A stretch of 64,000 nucleotides of DNA, taken from the NCBI GenBank assembly GCA_964474695.1, contig CAYYTK010000001.1:186001-250000 (forward strand), read 5' to 3'. Shown here piece by piece: positions 50,918 to 59,033 of this stretch; positions within the stretch are counted from its first letter, which is position 1; each line of letters opens with the position of its first letter. A program made the position numbers and the translations under genes. Source of the stretch: DAOUBP01 sp964474695 (GTDB lineage Bacteria > Chloroflexota > Anaerolineae > CG2-30-64-16). Below the pieces are notes generated by a model that ran no database searches, was not told the origin of the DNA, and saw only the letters and a list, made by a program, of their open reading frames with translations.

Positions 50918-51214
50918 GACTTGAATGGTGGCACGTCTCACCGTTTATCGCTTCTGAGAATCTGCCGTAAGTGCCTTGGGCAGACGCCCATTCATGAAAT
51001 TGCTGACGCAAGGTCGCGCAGCGCACCTCAGCTCAAGTACGGCGCTGCATAGCTGTCTCACTGAAGGGAGGTGATCACCTGGTTTTGATGGCAGGGATGC
51101 TGCGTTCACTCTTCAGAAACGAATCGTGGGCCAGCCACTCCTTGTCAAACGATGCCCCTGAATTGCACCACAAGACGTTACCCAGTTGAATTCCACTAAG
51201 GAGGAGACTTTCAC
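50918..51214 (+). other. Long untranslated leader of the BMP importer operon
   Basis: The leader contains a stem whose ends are CTGAAG (51061-51066) and CTTCAG (51111-51116), with a GTGATCACC palindrome inside. The ribosome site AAGGAGGAG lies just before the ATG. I see no match to purine or preQ1 riboswitches, which sometimes control nucleoside importers. Confidence 0.4.
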
Positions 51215-53410
51215 ATGCGTACCAAACTGTTTTCGATCTTGAGCCTGGTGCTCATCTTGTCCATGGTCTTGACCGCCTGCGGCACGAAGGCCACCCCGAC
51301 GCCGGCCCCGGTTGTTGAGCCGACCAAGGCCCCGGTTGCCGAACCGACCAAGGCCCCGGTCGTTGAACCGACCCAGGCCCCGGAGACTAAGCCGGCCGGC
51401 ATCACCGTCGGCCAGGTGACGGACATGGGCGGCATTGACGACAAGAGCTTCAATGCGACCTCGTGGAAGGGCATCCAGGATGCCGAGAAGGAATTGGGCA
51501 TCACCGGCAAGTACCTGGAGTCGCAGCAGCAGGCGGACTACGCCAAGAACGTGCAGCAGCTTGTCAGCGAGAAGCTGGACCTGATCGTGACGGTTGGCTT
51601 CCTGTTGGGCGTGGACACGGCGGCGGCGGCGAAGGCGAACCCGGATCTGAAGTTCGCGATCGTGGACTACACCTATCCCGACTGCTGGCCGGGTGCGGTG
51701 GTGGGCAAGGACTGCGGGTCGGACGTAGCGCTGGACAACGTGCTGGGTCTGACCTTCCAGACGGACGAGGCGGGTTTCCTGGCCGGTTATGCGGCGGCGG
51801 CGGCGACGAAGACCGGGAAGGTGGCGACGTTCGGCGGGCTGAATATCCCGACCGTCACGATCTTCATGAAGGGCTTCGAGGCCGGCGTGAAGTATCACAA
51901 CCAGGTGAAGGGCACGGCGGTCGAGGTGCTGGGCTGGGACACGGCCAAGGGTGAGGGCGTGTTTGCGGGCAACTTCGAGTCGACGGATGACGGGAAGAAG
52001 ATTGCCGAGTCGTTCGTGGATGAAGGTGCGGACGTGATCATGCCGGTGGCCGGGCCGGTGGGCCTGGGTTCGGCGGCGGCCTGCAAGGAGAAGGGCTGCA
52101 TGATCGTCGGCGTGGACTCCGACTGGTACGAATCCTCGCCTGAATTCAAGGAGACCTACCTGACCAGCGTGATGAAGAACATGGACGTGGCCGTGTTCAA
52201 CGCAGTGAAGGCGGTGGCCGATGGCTCCTTCAAGGGCGGCACCTACGTGGGCACCCTGTCGGATGGCGGCGTGGGCGTTGCGCCGTTCCATGATTTCGAG
52301 AGCAAGGTCCCGGCCGGCCTGCAGACCGAGCTGGATCAGATCACGAAAGACATCATCGGCGGCCGGATCAAGATCGATGACGTCCTCGCTGCCGCCGCGG
52401 CCCCCGAGCTGAAGAAGGTGTCGGTCGGCCAGGTGACGGACATGGGCGGCATCGACGACAAGAGCTTCAATGCGACCTCGTGGAAGGGCATCCAGGATGC
52501 CGAGCGTCTGTTGGGCGCCACCGGCAAGTACCTGGAATCGCAGCAGCAGGCGGACTACGCCAAGAACGTGCAGCAGCTCGTCAGCGAGAAGCTGGACCTG
52601 ATCGTGACGGTTGGCTTCCTGTTGGGCGTGGACACGGCGGCGGCGGCGAAGGCGAACCCGGATCTGAAGTTCGCGATCGTGGACTACACCTATCCCGACT
52701 GCTGGCCGGGTGCGGTGGTGGGCAAGGACTGCGGGTCGGACGTAGCGCTGGACAACGTGCTGGGTCTGACCTTCCAGACGGACGAGGCGGGTTTCCTGGC
52801 CGGTTATGCGGCGGCGGCGGCGACGAAGACCGGGAAGGTGGCGACGTTCGGCGGGCTGAATATCCCGACCGTCACGATCTTCATGAAGGGCTTCGAGGCC
52901 GGCGTGAAGTATCACAACCAGGTGAAGGGCACGGCGGTCGAGGTGCTGGGCTGGGACACGGCCAAGGGTGAGGGCGTGTTTGCGGGCAACTTCGAGTCGA
53001 CGGATGACGGGAAGAAGATTGCCGAGTCGTTCGTGGATGAAGGTGCGGACGTGATCATGCCGGTGGCCGGGCCGGTGGGCCTGGGTTCGGCGGCGGCCTG
53101 CAAGGAGAAGGGCTGCATGATCGTCGGCGTGGACTCCGACTGGTACGAATCCTCGCCTGAATTCAAGGAGACCTACCTGACCAGCGTGATGAAGAACATG
53201 GACGTGGCCGTGTTCAACGCAGTGAAGGCGGTGGCCGATGGCTCCTTCAAGGGCGGCACCTACGTGGGCACCCTGAAGGATGGCGGCGTGGGCGTTGCGC
53301 CGTTCCATGATTTCGCCAGCAAGGTGCCGGCGAGCCTGCAGACCGAGCTGGATCAGCTCAAGCAGGACATCATCGGCGGCAAGATCGTGATCGATGACGT
53401 TCTGAAGTAA
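51215..53410 (+). CDS. BMP family (nucleoside-type) ABC importer lipoprotein with two tandem binding domains
   Basis: 731 residues. A lipoprotein signal (MRTKLFSILSLVLILSMVLT, then AC with Cys at 22) is followed by a linker of three repeats like PVVEPTKA. Two BMP/PnrA-type binding domains then follow, at residues 65-393 and 404-731, each opening VGQVTDMGGIDDKSFNATSW. They differ at the ends (for example KELGITGKYLE against RLLGATGKYLE) but are identical through most of the middle. BMP proteins capture nucleosides or related molecules outside the cell. The family normally has one domain of about 330 residues. The ATPase and both permease genes follow, so this is the binding component of a full importer. 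Confidence 0.93.
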   Translation: MRTKLFSILSLVLILSMVLTACGTKATPTPAPVVEPTKAPVAEPTKAPVVEPTQAPETKPAGITVGQVTDMGGIDDKSFNATSWKGIQDAEKELGITGKYLESQQQADYAKNVQQLVSEKLDLIVTVGFLLGVDTAAAAKANPDLKFAIVDYTYPDCWPGAVVGKDCGSDVALDNVLGLTFQTDEAGFLAGYAAAAATKTGKVATFGGLNIPTVTIFMKGFEAGVKYHNQVKGTAVEVLGWDTAKGEGVFAGNFESTDDGKKIAESFVDEGADVIMPVAGPVGLGSAAACKEKGCMIVGVDSDWYESSPEFKETYLTSVMKNMDVAVFNAVKAVADGSFKGGTYVGTLSDGGVGVAPFHDFESKVPAGLQTELDQITKDIIGGRIKIDDVLAAAAAPELKKVSVGQVTDMGGIDDKSFNATSWKGIQDAERLLGATGKYLESQQQADYAKNVQQLVSEKLDLIVTVGFLLGVDTAAAAKANPDLKFAIVDYTYPDCWPGAVVGKDCGSDVALDNVLGLTFQTDEAGFLAGYAAAAATKTGKVATFGGLNIPTVTIFMKGFEAGVKYHNQVKGTAVEVLGWDTAKGEGVFAGNFESTDDGKKIAESFVDEGADVIMPVAGPVGLGSAAACKEKGCMIVGVDSDWYESSPEFKETYLTSVMKNMDVAVFNAVKAVADGSFKGGTYVGTLKDGGVGVAPFHDFASKVPASLQTELDQLKQDIIGGKIVIDDVLK
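51407..52423 (+). repeat. Tandem duplication in the BMP gene, unit 1
   Basis: The period is 1017 bases (339 codons). Bases 51563-52258 are identical by eye to 52580-53275 of unit 2, while both flanks of the unit differ. Confidence 0.92.
52424..53410 (+). repeat. Tandem duplication in the BMP gene, unit 2
   Basis: This is the second copy, ending at the stop codon. The first clear change on the left is C at 52579 for T at 51562, and on the right AAG at 53276-53278 for TCG at 52259-52261. Confidence 0.92.
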
Positions 53411-53423
53411 CTCGGGTAGGACC

Positions 53424-53451
53424 AGGGCCAGGGGAGCGCTCCCCTGGCCCT
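53424..53451 (+). terminator. Perfect palindrome after the BMP binding-protein gene
   Basis: AGGGCCAGGGGAGC pairs with GCTCCCCTGGCCCT. There is no T-run. It may stabilise the binding-protein message or partly stop transcription, giving more binding protein than transporter. The remainder of the gap to the ATPase gene has a GTAGGGGCGAAGCATTCCGG tract. Confidence 0.65.
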
Positions 53452-53594
53452 CATCTATCGTCAATGTAGGGGCGAAGCATTCCGGCGCACTCCATTCGCA
53501 ACCGGAGATCGCGCATCAGCTCACAATCCTCTCGAAGCGGCAGATCTGCCCAGGAATGCTTTGCCCATACCAGGCATCAAACTAGGAGATCGGC

Positions 53595-55163
53595 ATGCCA
53601 CCAGTACTGGAACTGCGCGGAATCACCAAAGCCTTCCCAGGCGTGCTTGCCAACGACCACATCGACCTGACTCTGGAGCAGGGCGAAATCCTGGCTCTGC
53701 TCGGCGAAAACGGTGCGGGCAAGACCACGCTGATGAACATCCTCTACGGCCTGTACAAGCCGGACGAGGGCGAGATCCTGGTCCGCGGCGAGAAGGTGGA
53801 TATTCACGGGCCAAACGACGCCATTGCGCGCGGCATCGGCATGGTGCACCAGCACTTCATGCTCGTGCCTGTGATGACGGTCACCGAAAACGTCATGCTC
53901 GGCGTCGAGTCGACGCGCGGCGTGTTTCTGGACCGAGAGCAGGTGGCGAAGCGCATCGAGGAGATCGGCAAGGAACACGGGCTGGAGGTTGATCCCAATG
54001 CCTATGTCAAGGATTTGTCGGTTGGGACCCAGCAGCGCGTCGAGATCATCAAGGTGCTCTACCGCCACGCCGATATCCTGATCCTCGACGAGCCGACCGC
54101 GGTGCTGACCCCGCAGGAGGTCGAAGGCCTGATCGCCGTCCTGCGCTCGCTCATCGCCCAGGGCAAGTCCATTATTTTCATCACGCACAAGCTCAAGGAA
54201 GTGATGGCCGTCGCCGACCGGATCACCGTGTTGCGCCTGGGGCGCACCGTGGGCACGGTCGACCCGAAAGCAACCGATCCGCAGCACCTGGCCTCCCTGA
54301 TGGTGGGCCGCGACGTCAACCTGGTCGTGGACAAGAAGCCGCCCACCCCCGGCGAACCCGTCCTTGAAGTCAAGGACATGGTGGCGCTGGATGATCGCGG
54401 CAACGTCGCGGTGAACGGGGTGACGTTCGATGTGCGAGCCGGCGAGGTGCTGGGCGTGGCCGGCGTGCAAGGCAACGGCCAGACGGAGCTGGTCTACGCA
54501 TTGACCGGTCTCCGCCTGCCGGCGACAGGCTCCGTGCGCATCCTGGGCGCGGACATCAGCAAGGCAAATCCGCGCCAGGTCACGGAGAAGGGGGTCGCGC
54601 ACGTGCCCGAGGACCGGCAGAAGCACGGCCTGGTGCTGAGCTTCCCGGTTTCCGACAACATCGCGTTGAACACCTATTACCTGCCGCCGTTCGCCAAGGG
54701 CCTCAACATGCAGCAGGGAGCGATCATGGCAACCTCAGAGGAGCTGGTGGACCAGTTCGACGTCCGCACGCCGAACGTCCATGTGAACGTGGGGACGTTG
54801 TCGGGCGGCAACCAGCAGAAGGTGATCATCGCGCGCGAATTCTCGCGGCCGATCAAGCTGTTGATTGCGTCTCAGCCCACGCGCGGCCTCGACGTCGGGT
54901 CGATCGAGTACATCCACTCGCGCATCATCCAGAAGCGCGATGAGGGCGCGGCTGTGCTCGTCGTTTCCTCCGAGCTGGATGAGATCTTGGCGCTGTCCGA
55001 TCGCATCGCCGTCATGTACAAGGGTCAGATTCTGGACATCGTGCCTGCCGCGGGGGTCACCAAGGAGTACCTCGGGCTGCTGATGGCCGGCATCAAGCCT
55101 GCTGATGCTGCGGCTGCAGCAAAGCCGGTCAGCGATCAGGGCGTCATCGAGCGGGTATTCTAG
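53595..55163 (+). CDS. ABC transporter ATPase of the BMP/nucleoside importer (two nucleotide-binding domains)
   Basis: 522 residues. Domain 1 has Walker A GENGAGKTTLMNILYGLY, signature LSVGTQQRVEIIKVLYR and Walker B LILDEPTAVLTP. Domain 2 has a degenerate Walker A (GVQGNGQTEL), signature LSGGNQQKVIIAREF and Walker B LLIASQPTRGLDVG with Gln for the catalytic Glu. This pattern is normal for the family (YufO/NupA type). A PfkB-like gene is not involved. The start lies 184 bases after the binding-protein stop, with AGGAGA before the ATG. Confidence 0.94.
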   Translation: MPPVLELRGITKAFPGVLANDHIDLTLEQGEILALLGENGAGKTTLMNILYGLYKPDEGEILVRGEKVDIHGPNDAIARGIGMVHQHFMLVPVMTVTENVMLGVESTRGVFLDREQVAKRIEEIGKEHGLEVDPNAYVKDLSVGTQQRVEIIKVLYRHADILILDEPTAVLTPQEVEGLIAVLRSLIAQGKSIIFITHKLKEVMAVADRITVLRLGRTVGTVDPKATDPQHLASLMVGRDVNLVVDKKPPTPGEPVLEVKDMVALDDRGNVAVNGVTFDVRAGEVLGVAGVQGNGQTELVYALTGLRLPATGSVRILGADISKANPRQVTEKGVAHVPEDRQKHGLVLSFPVSDNIALNTYYLPPFAKGLNMQQGAIMATSEELVDQFDVRTPNVHVNVGTLSGGNQQKVIIAREFSRPIKLLIASQPTRGLDVGSIEYIHSRIIQKRDEGAAVLVVSSELDEILALSDRIAVMYKGQILDIVPAAGVTKEYLGLLMAGIKPADAAAAAKPVSDQGVIERVF

Positions 55164-55186
55164 GGACACCGTCCGAGGAGGCACCG

Positions 55187-56461
55187 TTGAACAATACTCA
55201 ACCCACAGTCGCTCCGGCGCCGCAAGCCGCCCCGGCGAAGGCCGGCGGCGGGCGCAAGCAGCCCGTCCGGCGGGGTTCAGCCCTGCAAACCATGCTGATT
55301 CCGCTGTTGGCCGTGCTGACGGGCTTGATCATCGGCGCGATCGTCATTATCGTTACCGATCCCGCGGTGGTGGCTGCCTTCGGTAAGTTCTTCCAGGCGC
55401 CTGGCGCAGCGTTCGCCGCGGCCTGGAAATCCATCTCGACGGCGTATGGCGCGCTTTTCCGCGGCTCGTTTGGCAGCGTGCCCGAGATGATCCGTGCGTT
55501 GGGGAGCGGGGACGCCGCTGCCATGCGGCAGGCCTTCTACCCCATCACGGAGAGCCTGACAGCCTCGACCCCCTATATCTTCGCGGGGCTTGGCGTCGCG
55601 CTGGGCTTCAAGGCCGGCCTGTTCAACATCGGCGCCGAGGGCCAGTTCTTCATGGGTTCGTTGGGCGCGGCGTTTGTCGGCTACAGCCTGGTCGGCTGGC
55701 CGTGGTACCTGCATCTGCCGTTGGCCATCCTGGGCGGGTTCGTCGTCGGCGCGCTCTGGGGCGCGATTCCCGGCTGGCTGAAGGCAAAAACCGGCGGCCA
55801 TGAGGTGGTCAACACCATCATGATGAACTATATCGCCTATCGCCTGAGCGATTGGCTGATCAACGGCCCCATGAAGGCGCCCGGCTTCCGGCCCGTAACC
55901 CCGTACATCCAGCCATCCGCGGAGCTGCCGCGGCTGTTCGGCGATCCGCTGCGGATCAATGTCGGGTTCTTCCTGGCGCTCATTGTGGCGGCCATCGTCT
56001 TCTGGCTGCTCTTCAAGACCACGGTCGGTTTTCAGATCCGGGCCGTGGGCGCCAACCCGGACGCGTCCCGCTACGCCGGCATGAGCATCACCCGCACCAT
56101 TGTCCTTGCCATGACGCTGAGCGGCGGCCTGGCCGGGCTGGCTGGCGCCAGCCAGGTGTTGGGCGTGGACTACTGGGTCGGCCAGGGCTTTTCCGCGGGT
56201 TACGGCTTTGACGCCCTCGCCATCGCCCTGGTCGGCAAGAGCCATCCCGTCGGTGTGGTGCTGGCCGCCTTGTTATGGGGCTTCCTGCGCAGCGGCGCGA
56301 CCACCATGCAGTCGTTGGCCAACATCCCGATCGATATCATCTCGATCATTCAGGCTCTGGTGATCGTCTTCGTCGCGGCGCCCGACATCATCCGCGGGCT
56401 GTATCGCCTGCGGAAGCTGGCGGCTGAGAAGGTCGTGCTCAGCCGTGGGTGGGGATCGTGA
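55187..56461 (+). CDS. ABC importer permease 1, BMP/nucleoside type
   Basis: 424 residues, starting with TTG behind GAGGAGG. It belongs to the BPD_transp_2 (YufP/RbsC-like) family. An N-terminal Pro/Ala-rich stretch of about 25 residues precedes the first helix. Landmarks are TASTPYIFAGLGVALGFKAGLFNIGAEGQ, quoted in short as FKAGLFNIGAEGQFFMG, GGHEVVNTIMMNYIAY, and AVGANPDASRYAGMS, a sequence typical of nucleoside permeases. The protein has eight or more membrane helices. It follows the ATPase by 23 bases. Confidence 0.94.
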   Translation: MNNTQPTVAPAPQAAPAKAGGGRKQPVRRGSALQTMLIPLLAVLTGLIIGAIVIIVTDPAVVAAFGKFFQAPGAAFAAAWKSISTAYGALFRGSFGSVPEMIRALGSGDAAAMRQAFYPITESLTASTPYIFAGLGVALGFKAGLFNIGAEGQFFMGSLGAAFVGYSLVGWPWYLHLPLAILGGFVVGALWGAIPGWLKAKTGGHEVVNTIMMNYIAYRLSDWLINGPMKAPGFRPVTPYIQPSAELPRLFGDPLRINVGFFLALIVAAIVFWLLFKTTVGFQIRAVGANPDASRYAGMSITRTIVLAMTLSGGLAGLAGASQVLGVDYWVGQGFSAGYGFDALAIALVGKSHPVGVVLAALLWGFLRSGATTMQSLANIPIDIISIIQALVIVFVAAPDIIRGLYRLRKLAAEKVVLSRGWGS

Positions 56462-56485
56462 GGCTGACAGGGAGGAGATGACCAC

Positions 56486-57754
56486 ATGACTACTGCAACT
56501 GCAACCAGGGCGCTCCCTGCCGAAATCCGGCGCAGCCGGATCACGGGCGTCGTGCTTCTGCTGATCGGCCTTTCGATCTTTTTGCTCTTCGGCCTCGGGC
56601 TGGAAGGCGGGTTGGTTACGAAGTTCGGCATGAATCCGGGCAGCGGCTCGCAGGCGCTCAAGATGCCTGACCTTAAGCTGCCGACCACGGCCACGATCTA
56701 TCTCCTGTCTGCCGTGTCCATCTTCCTGGGCGCGGCCCAGATCGCGCGCGGCTTCAAGCGTGCCGGCCTGATCATCGGGCTGGTCGCCGGGTTCTTCATC
56801 ATCGCCTTCCTGGTGTGGGCGGCGCGCGGCAAGTCGTTCAACCTGGTCGGCATGTTGAGCAGCTCGCTGGTGCGCGCCACGCCCATTGCGCTGGCCGCGC
56901 TGTGCGGCGTGATCAGCGAGCGCGCGGGCGTGACGAACATCGGCATCGAAGGCATGATGCTGCTGTCGGCGCAGACGGCTGTCGTGACCGCCAGCGTCAC
57001 CGATAGCCTGTGGGTCGGCTTGATCGTCGCCATCCTGACCGGTGCGCTGCTTGCCTCCGTGCACGCCGTCCTGGCCATTCGCTACAAGGTGGATCAGATC
57101 ATCAGCGGCGTGGCGATCAATATCTTCGCCACCGGCACGACCAGCTACCTGTCTTCGCGCTTTCTTGAGCGCAGCGGCGACCTGCTGAACAATTCGGGCA
57201 CGTTCAAGGCGATTCCCATCCCGCTGCTCTCCAAGATTCCGGTCATCGGCCCGATCTTCTTCGAGAACACCATCATCGTGTACCTCATGATGCTGTTGGT
57301 GGTCGCCCTTCACATCTTGCTGTTCTACACGCCGTGGGGGCTGCGGACTCGCGCGGTGGGCGAGCATCCGAAGGCGGCCGACACGTTGGGCGTCAATGTG
57401 TTCAGGACCCGCTACATCAACGTGATCCTCGGCGGCGCGATCGCGGGCCTGGGCGGCGCGTATTTCAGCATCGGCTCGGTCGGCCGCTTCGACGAGGTGA
57501 TGACTGCCGGCAAGGGCTTCATCGGCCTGGCGGCCATGATCTTCGGCAAGTGGACGCCCATCGGCGCCTTCTTCGCGTCGCTGCTGTTCGGCTTCGCGGA
57601 CTCGCTGCAGGTCAAGCTGCAGATCTTGCGGGTGGGTATTCCATCCGAATTCCTGCTCATGGCCCCGTACATCGTGACCATGATCGTGTTGGCCGGCGTC
57701 GTTGGCCGCGCTGCGGCCCCTGCCGCGGATGGCGTGCCGTACGAGAAGCAATAG
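56486..57754 (+). CDS. ABC importer permease 2, BMP/nucleoside type
   Basis: 422 residues, the YufQ-type partner. Landmarks are SSLVRATPIALAALCGVISERAGVTNIGIEGMM (short form SERAGVTNIGIEGMML), VDQIISGVAINIFATGTTSYL (VDQIISGVAINIFA), RAVGEHPKAADTLGVNV, and GLAAMIFGKWTPIGAF. An extra N-terminal segment with two or three helices precedes the core. It starts 24 bases after permease 1, behind GGAGG. A terminator follows at 57858-57907. Confidence 0.94.
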   Translation: MTTATATRALPAEIRRSRITGVVLLLIGLSIFLLFGLGLEGGLVTKFGMNPGSGSQALKMPDLKLPTTATIYLLSAVSIFLGAAQIARGFKRAGLIIGLVAGFFIIAFLVWAARGKSFNLVGMLSSSLVRATPIALAALCGVISERAGVTNIGIEGMMLLSAQTAVVTASVTDSLWVGLIVAILTGALLASVHAVLAIRYKVDQIISGVAINIFATGTTSYLSSRFLERSGDLLNNSGTFKAIPIPLLSKIPVIGPIFFENTIIVYLMMLLVVALHILLFYTPWGLRTRAVGEHPKAADTLGVNVFRTRYINVILGGAIAGLGGAYFSIGSVGRFDEVMTAGKGFIGLAAMIFGKWTPIGAFFASLLFGFADSLQVKLQILRVGIPSEFLLMAPYIVTMIVLAGVVGRAAAPAADGVPYEKQ

Positions 57755-57767
57755 GTTGTTAGTGAAT

Positions 57768-57832
57768 TCGAATCGAGGCTTCAGCCGGTTGCTCTCACCG
57801 TCTGAGGAAACCGGCTAAAGCCTCGAATCCGG
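57768..57832. repeat. Dispersed hairpin repeat family, copy 2
   Basis: The left arm TCGAATCGAGGCTTCAGCCG and the right arm CCGGCTAAAGCCTCGAATCC pair with few mismatches around a loop of about 22 bases. It sits just past the last gene of the BMP operon, between the stop codon and the terminator. Confidence 0.85.
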
Positions 57833-57857
57833 AAGATTATCTGACTATCCAGTCAAC

Positions 57858-57907
57858 GCCGGTTGGCAGGGCTGCTTTTCTGCACCCAATGCCAATCGGC
57901 TGTTTTT
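57858..57907 (+). terminator. Intrinsic terminator of the BMP operon
   Basis: GCCGGTTGGCA (57858-57868) pairs with TGCCAATCGGC (57890-57900) at 10 of 11 positions, with an inner GGG/CCC stem, and is followed by TGTTTTTG. Confidence 0.8.
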
Positions 57908-57934
57908 GCCCACGAGACACAGCCTTGGAACAAG

Positions 57935-58492
57935 ATGTCCTTTCTTGAGGTTTTCCTGATTGCCCTGGGCCTGGCGATGGATGCGTTTGCGGTGTGTTTG
58001 GGCGCGGGTACAACGCGGCACATTGAGGGCCCGCGTCCCGCGTTCCGCTTGTCGTTTCACTTCGGCCTGTTCCAGGCGCTGATGCCGGTGCTGGGCTGGC
58101 TGGCCGGGACCTCCGTCGCGGCCTTGATCGAAGGCTTCGATCACTGGATCGCTTTCGCGTTGCTGGCGTTCGTCGGCGCGCGCATGATTCGTTCGGGCCT
58201 GGACCCTGATGGCGAGTCACACCCGGCCGATCCCTCGCGCGGCGCCACCCTGGTCATGCTCTCGATCGCGACCAGCATCGACGCGTTTGCCATCGGTCTG
58301 TCGCTGGCCATGTTGCGCGTTCAGATCCTCTATCCCGCGGTCGTGATCGGAATCGTGGCCGCCGGCATGTCGCTGATCGGCCTGCGGCTCGGCCGGCGGT
58401 TGGGAGATGCGTTCGGTAAGCGCATGGAGGTGATCGGCGGCCTGATTCTGATCGGCATCGGGGTTCGGGTGGTGATCTCACATCTTTTGTGA
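57935..58492 (+). CDS. mntP: Manganese efflux pump MntP
   Basis: 185 residues from the ATG at 57935, close to the usual 190. The longer frame would run through the terminator and is rejected. MntP exports Mn2+ across the inner membrane. The two internal repeats each carry the acidic signature, ALGLAMDAFAVCLGAG and SIATSIDAFAIGLSLAM. Six helices are predicted. No yybP-ykoY riboswitch is evident upstream; the terminator and hairpin repeat fill that space. Confidence 0.93.
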   Translation: MSFLEVFLIALGLAMDAFAVCLGAGTTRHIEGPRPAFRLSFHFGLFQALMPVLGWLAGTSVAALIEGFDHWIAFALLAFVGARMIRSGLDPDGESHPADPSRGATLVMLSIATSIDAFAIGLSLAMLRVQILYPAVVIGIVAAGMSLIGLRLGRRLGDAFGKRMEVIGGLILIGIGVRVVISHLL

Positions 58493-58500
58493 GACGGGTG

Positions 58501-58509
58501 TGTTATAAT
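58501..58509 (+). promoter_or_regulatory. Extended -10 promoter of the small membrane protein gene
   Basis: TGTTATAAT combines TGN with a perfect -10 at 58504-58509. It lies right after the mntP stop and about 35 bases before the next ATG. Confidence 0.65.
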
Positions 58510-58543
58510 ACCAGTGATCCATCTCAAGAGGAGAACAAGTACG

Positions 58544-58918
58544 ATGCGGGGTCTGTTTGCGGGTCTTCTGGTTGCCTTGCTGATCGCTGCGGTGGCCCTG
58601 ATTGTTGCTGCCGCCGGCTCGTTAGGTGTGGCTGCTATCGGGCTGCTCCTGCACCACTGGTTTGATTTGAGCCAGTGGCAAGGCACCCTGGTCGCGTTGG
58701 TTGTGACTTTGGGTTTGGGTTACCTCGTCTATAAACTGACAGCGCAGCCGTCCGTCTCGGCCTGGGAGCCGGAGTGGGAAGATTGGGAGCCGGAAGAGGA
58801 GGCCGAAGAGGTGGGCGAGCCGCCTGTTGTGCCCTGGCGCCGCAGCCGGCCCACGCCAGGGGAGCTGCCCAGCCAGAAACCCGCGCCGCCGTCGTCGACG
58901 AGCGGCAAGCGCAAGTAG
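58544..58918 (+). CDS. Small membrane protein with acidic C-terminal tail, function unknown
   Basis: 124 residues from the ATG at 58544 (GAGGAG ten bases upstream). Two membrane helices, LFAGLLVALLIAAVALIVAA and LVALVVTLGLGYLVYKL, are followed by a cytoplasmic or exposed tail. The tail has a run of Trp and Glu (WEPEWEDWEPEEEAEEV) and then a basic Pro/Ser-rich end. I do not recognise a family. It stands alone with its own promoter. Confidence 0.7.
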   Translation: MRGLFAGLLVALLIAAVALIVAAAGSLGVAAIGLLLHHWFDLSQWQGTLVALVVTLGLGYLVYKLTAQPSVSAWEPEWEDWEPEEEAEEVGEPPVVPWRRSRPTPGELPSQKPAPPSSTSGKRK

Positions 58919-59033
58919 AGATCGCACGACCGTGAACGGCTTGTGCTGCGCTGGGGCGCCCGGTCAACCGGGCTGATTTGTGTGCAAGCGATCTGGCCCC
59001 GTTTGACGTGAGGACCTTGGGAGTAGGAGAGAG

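Noticed and set aside
51113..53464. A 783-codon open frame on the minus strand opposite the BMP gene, itself containing a long internal repeat
   Set aside because: It mirrors the duplicated BMP coding sequence, has no family similarity, and arises from codon bias in GC-rich DNA.
57833..57934. yybP-ykoY manganese riboswitch before mntP
   Set aside because: The space is filled by the BMP operon terminator and a hairpin repeat; the riboswitch consensus is not seen.
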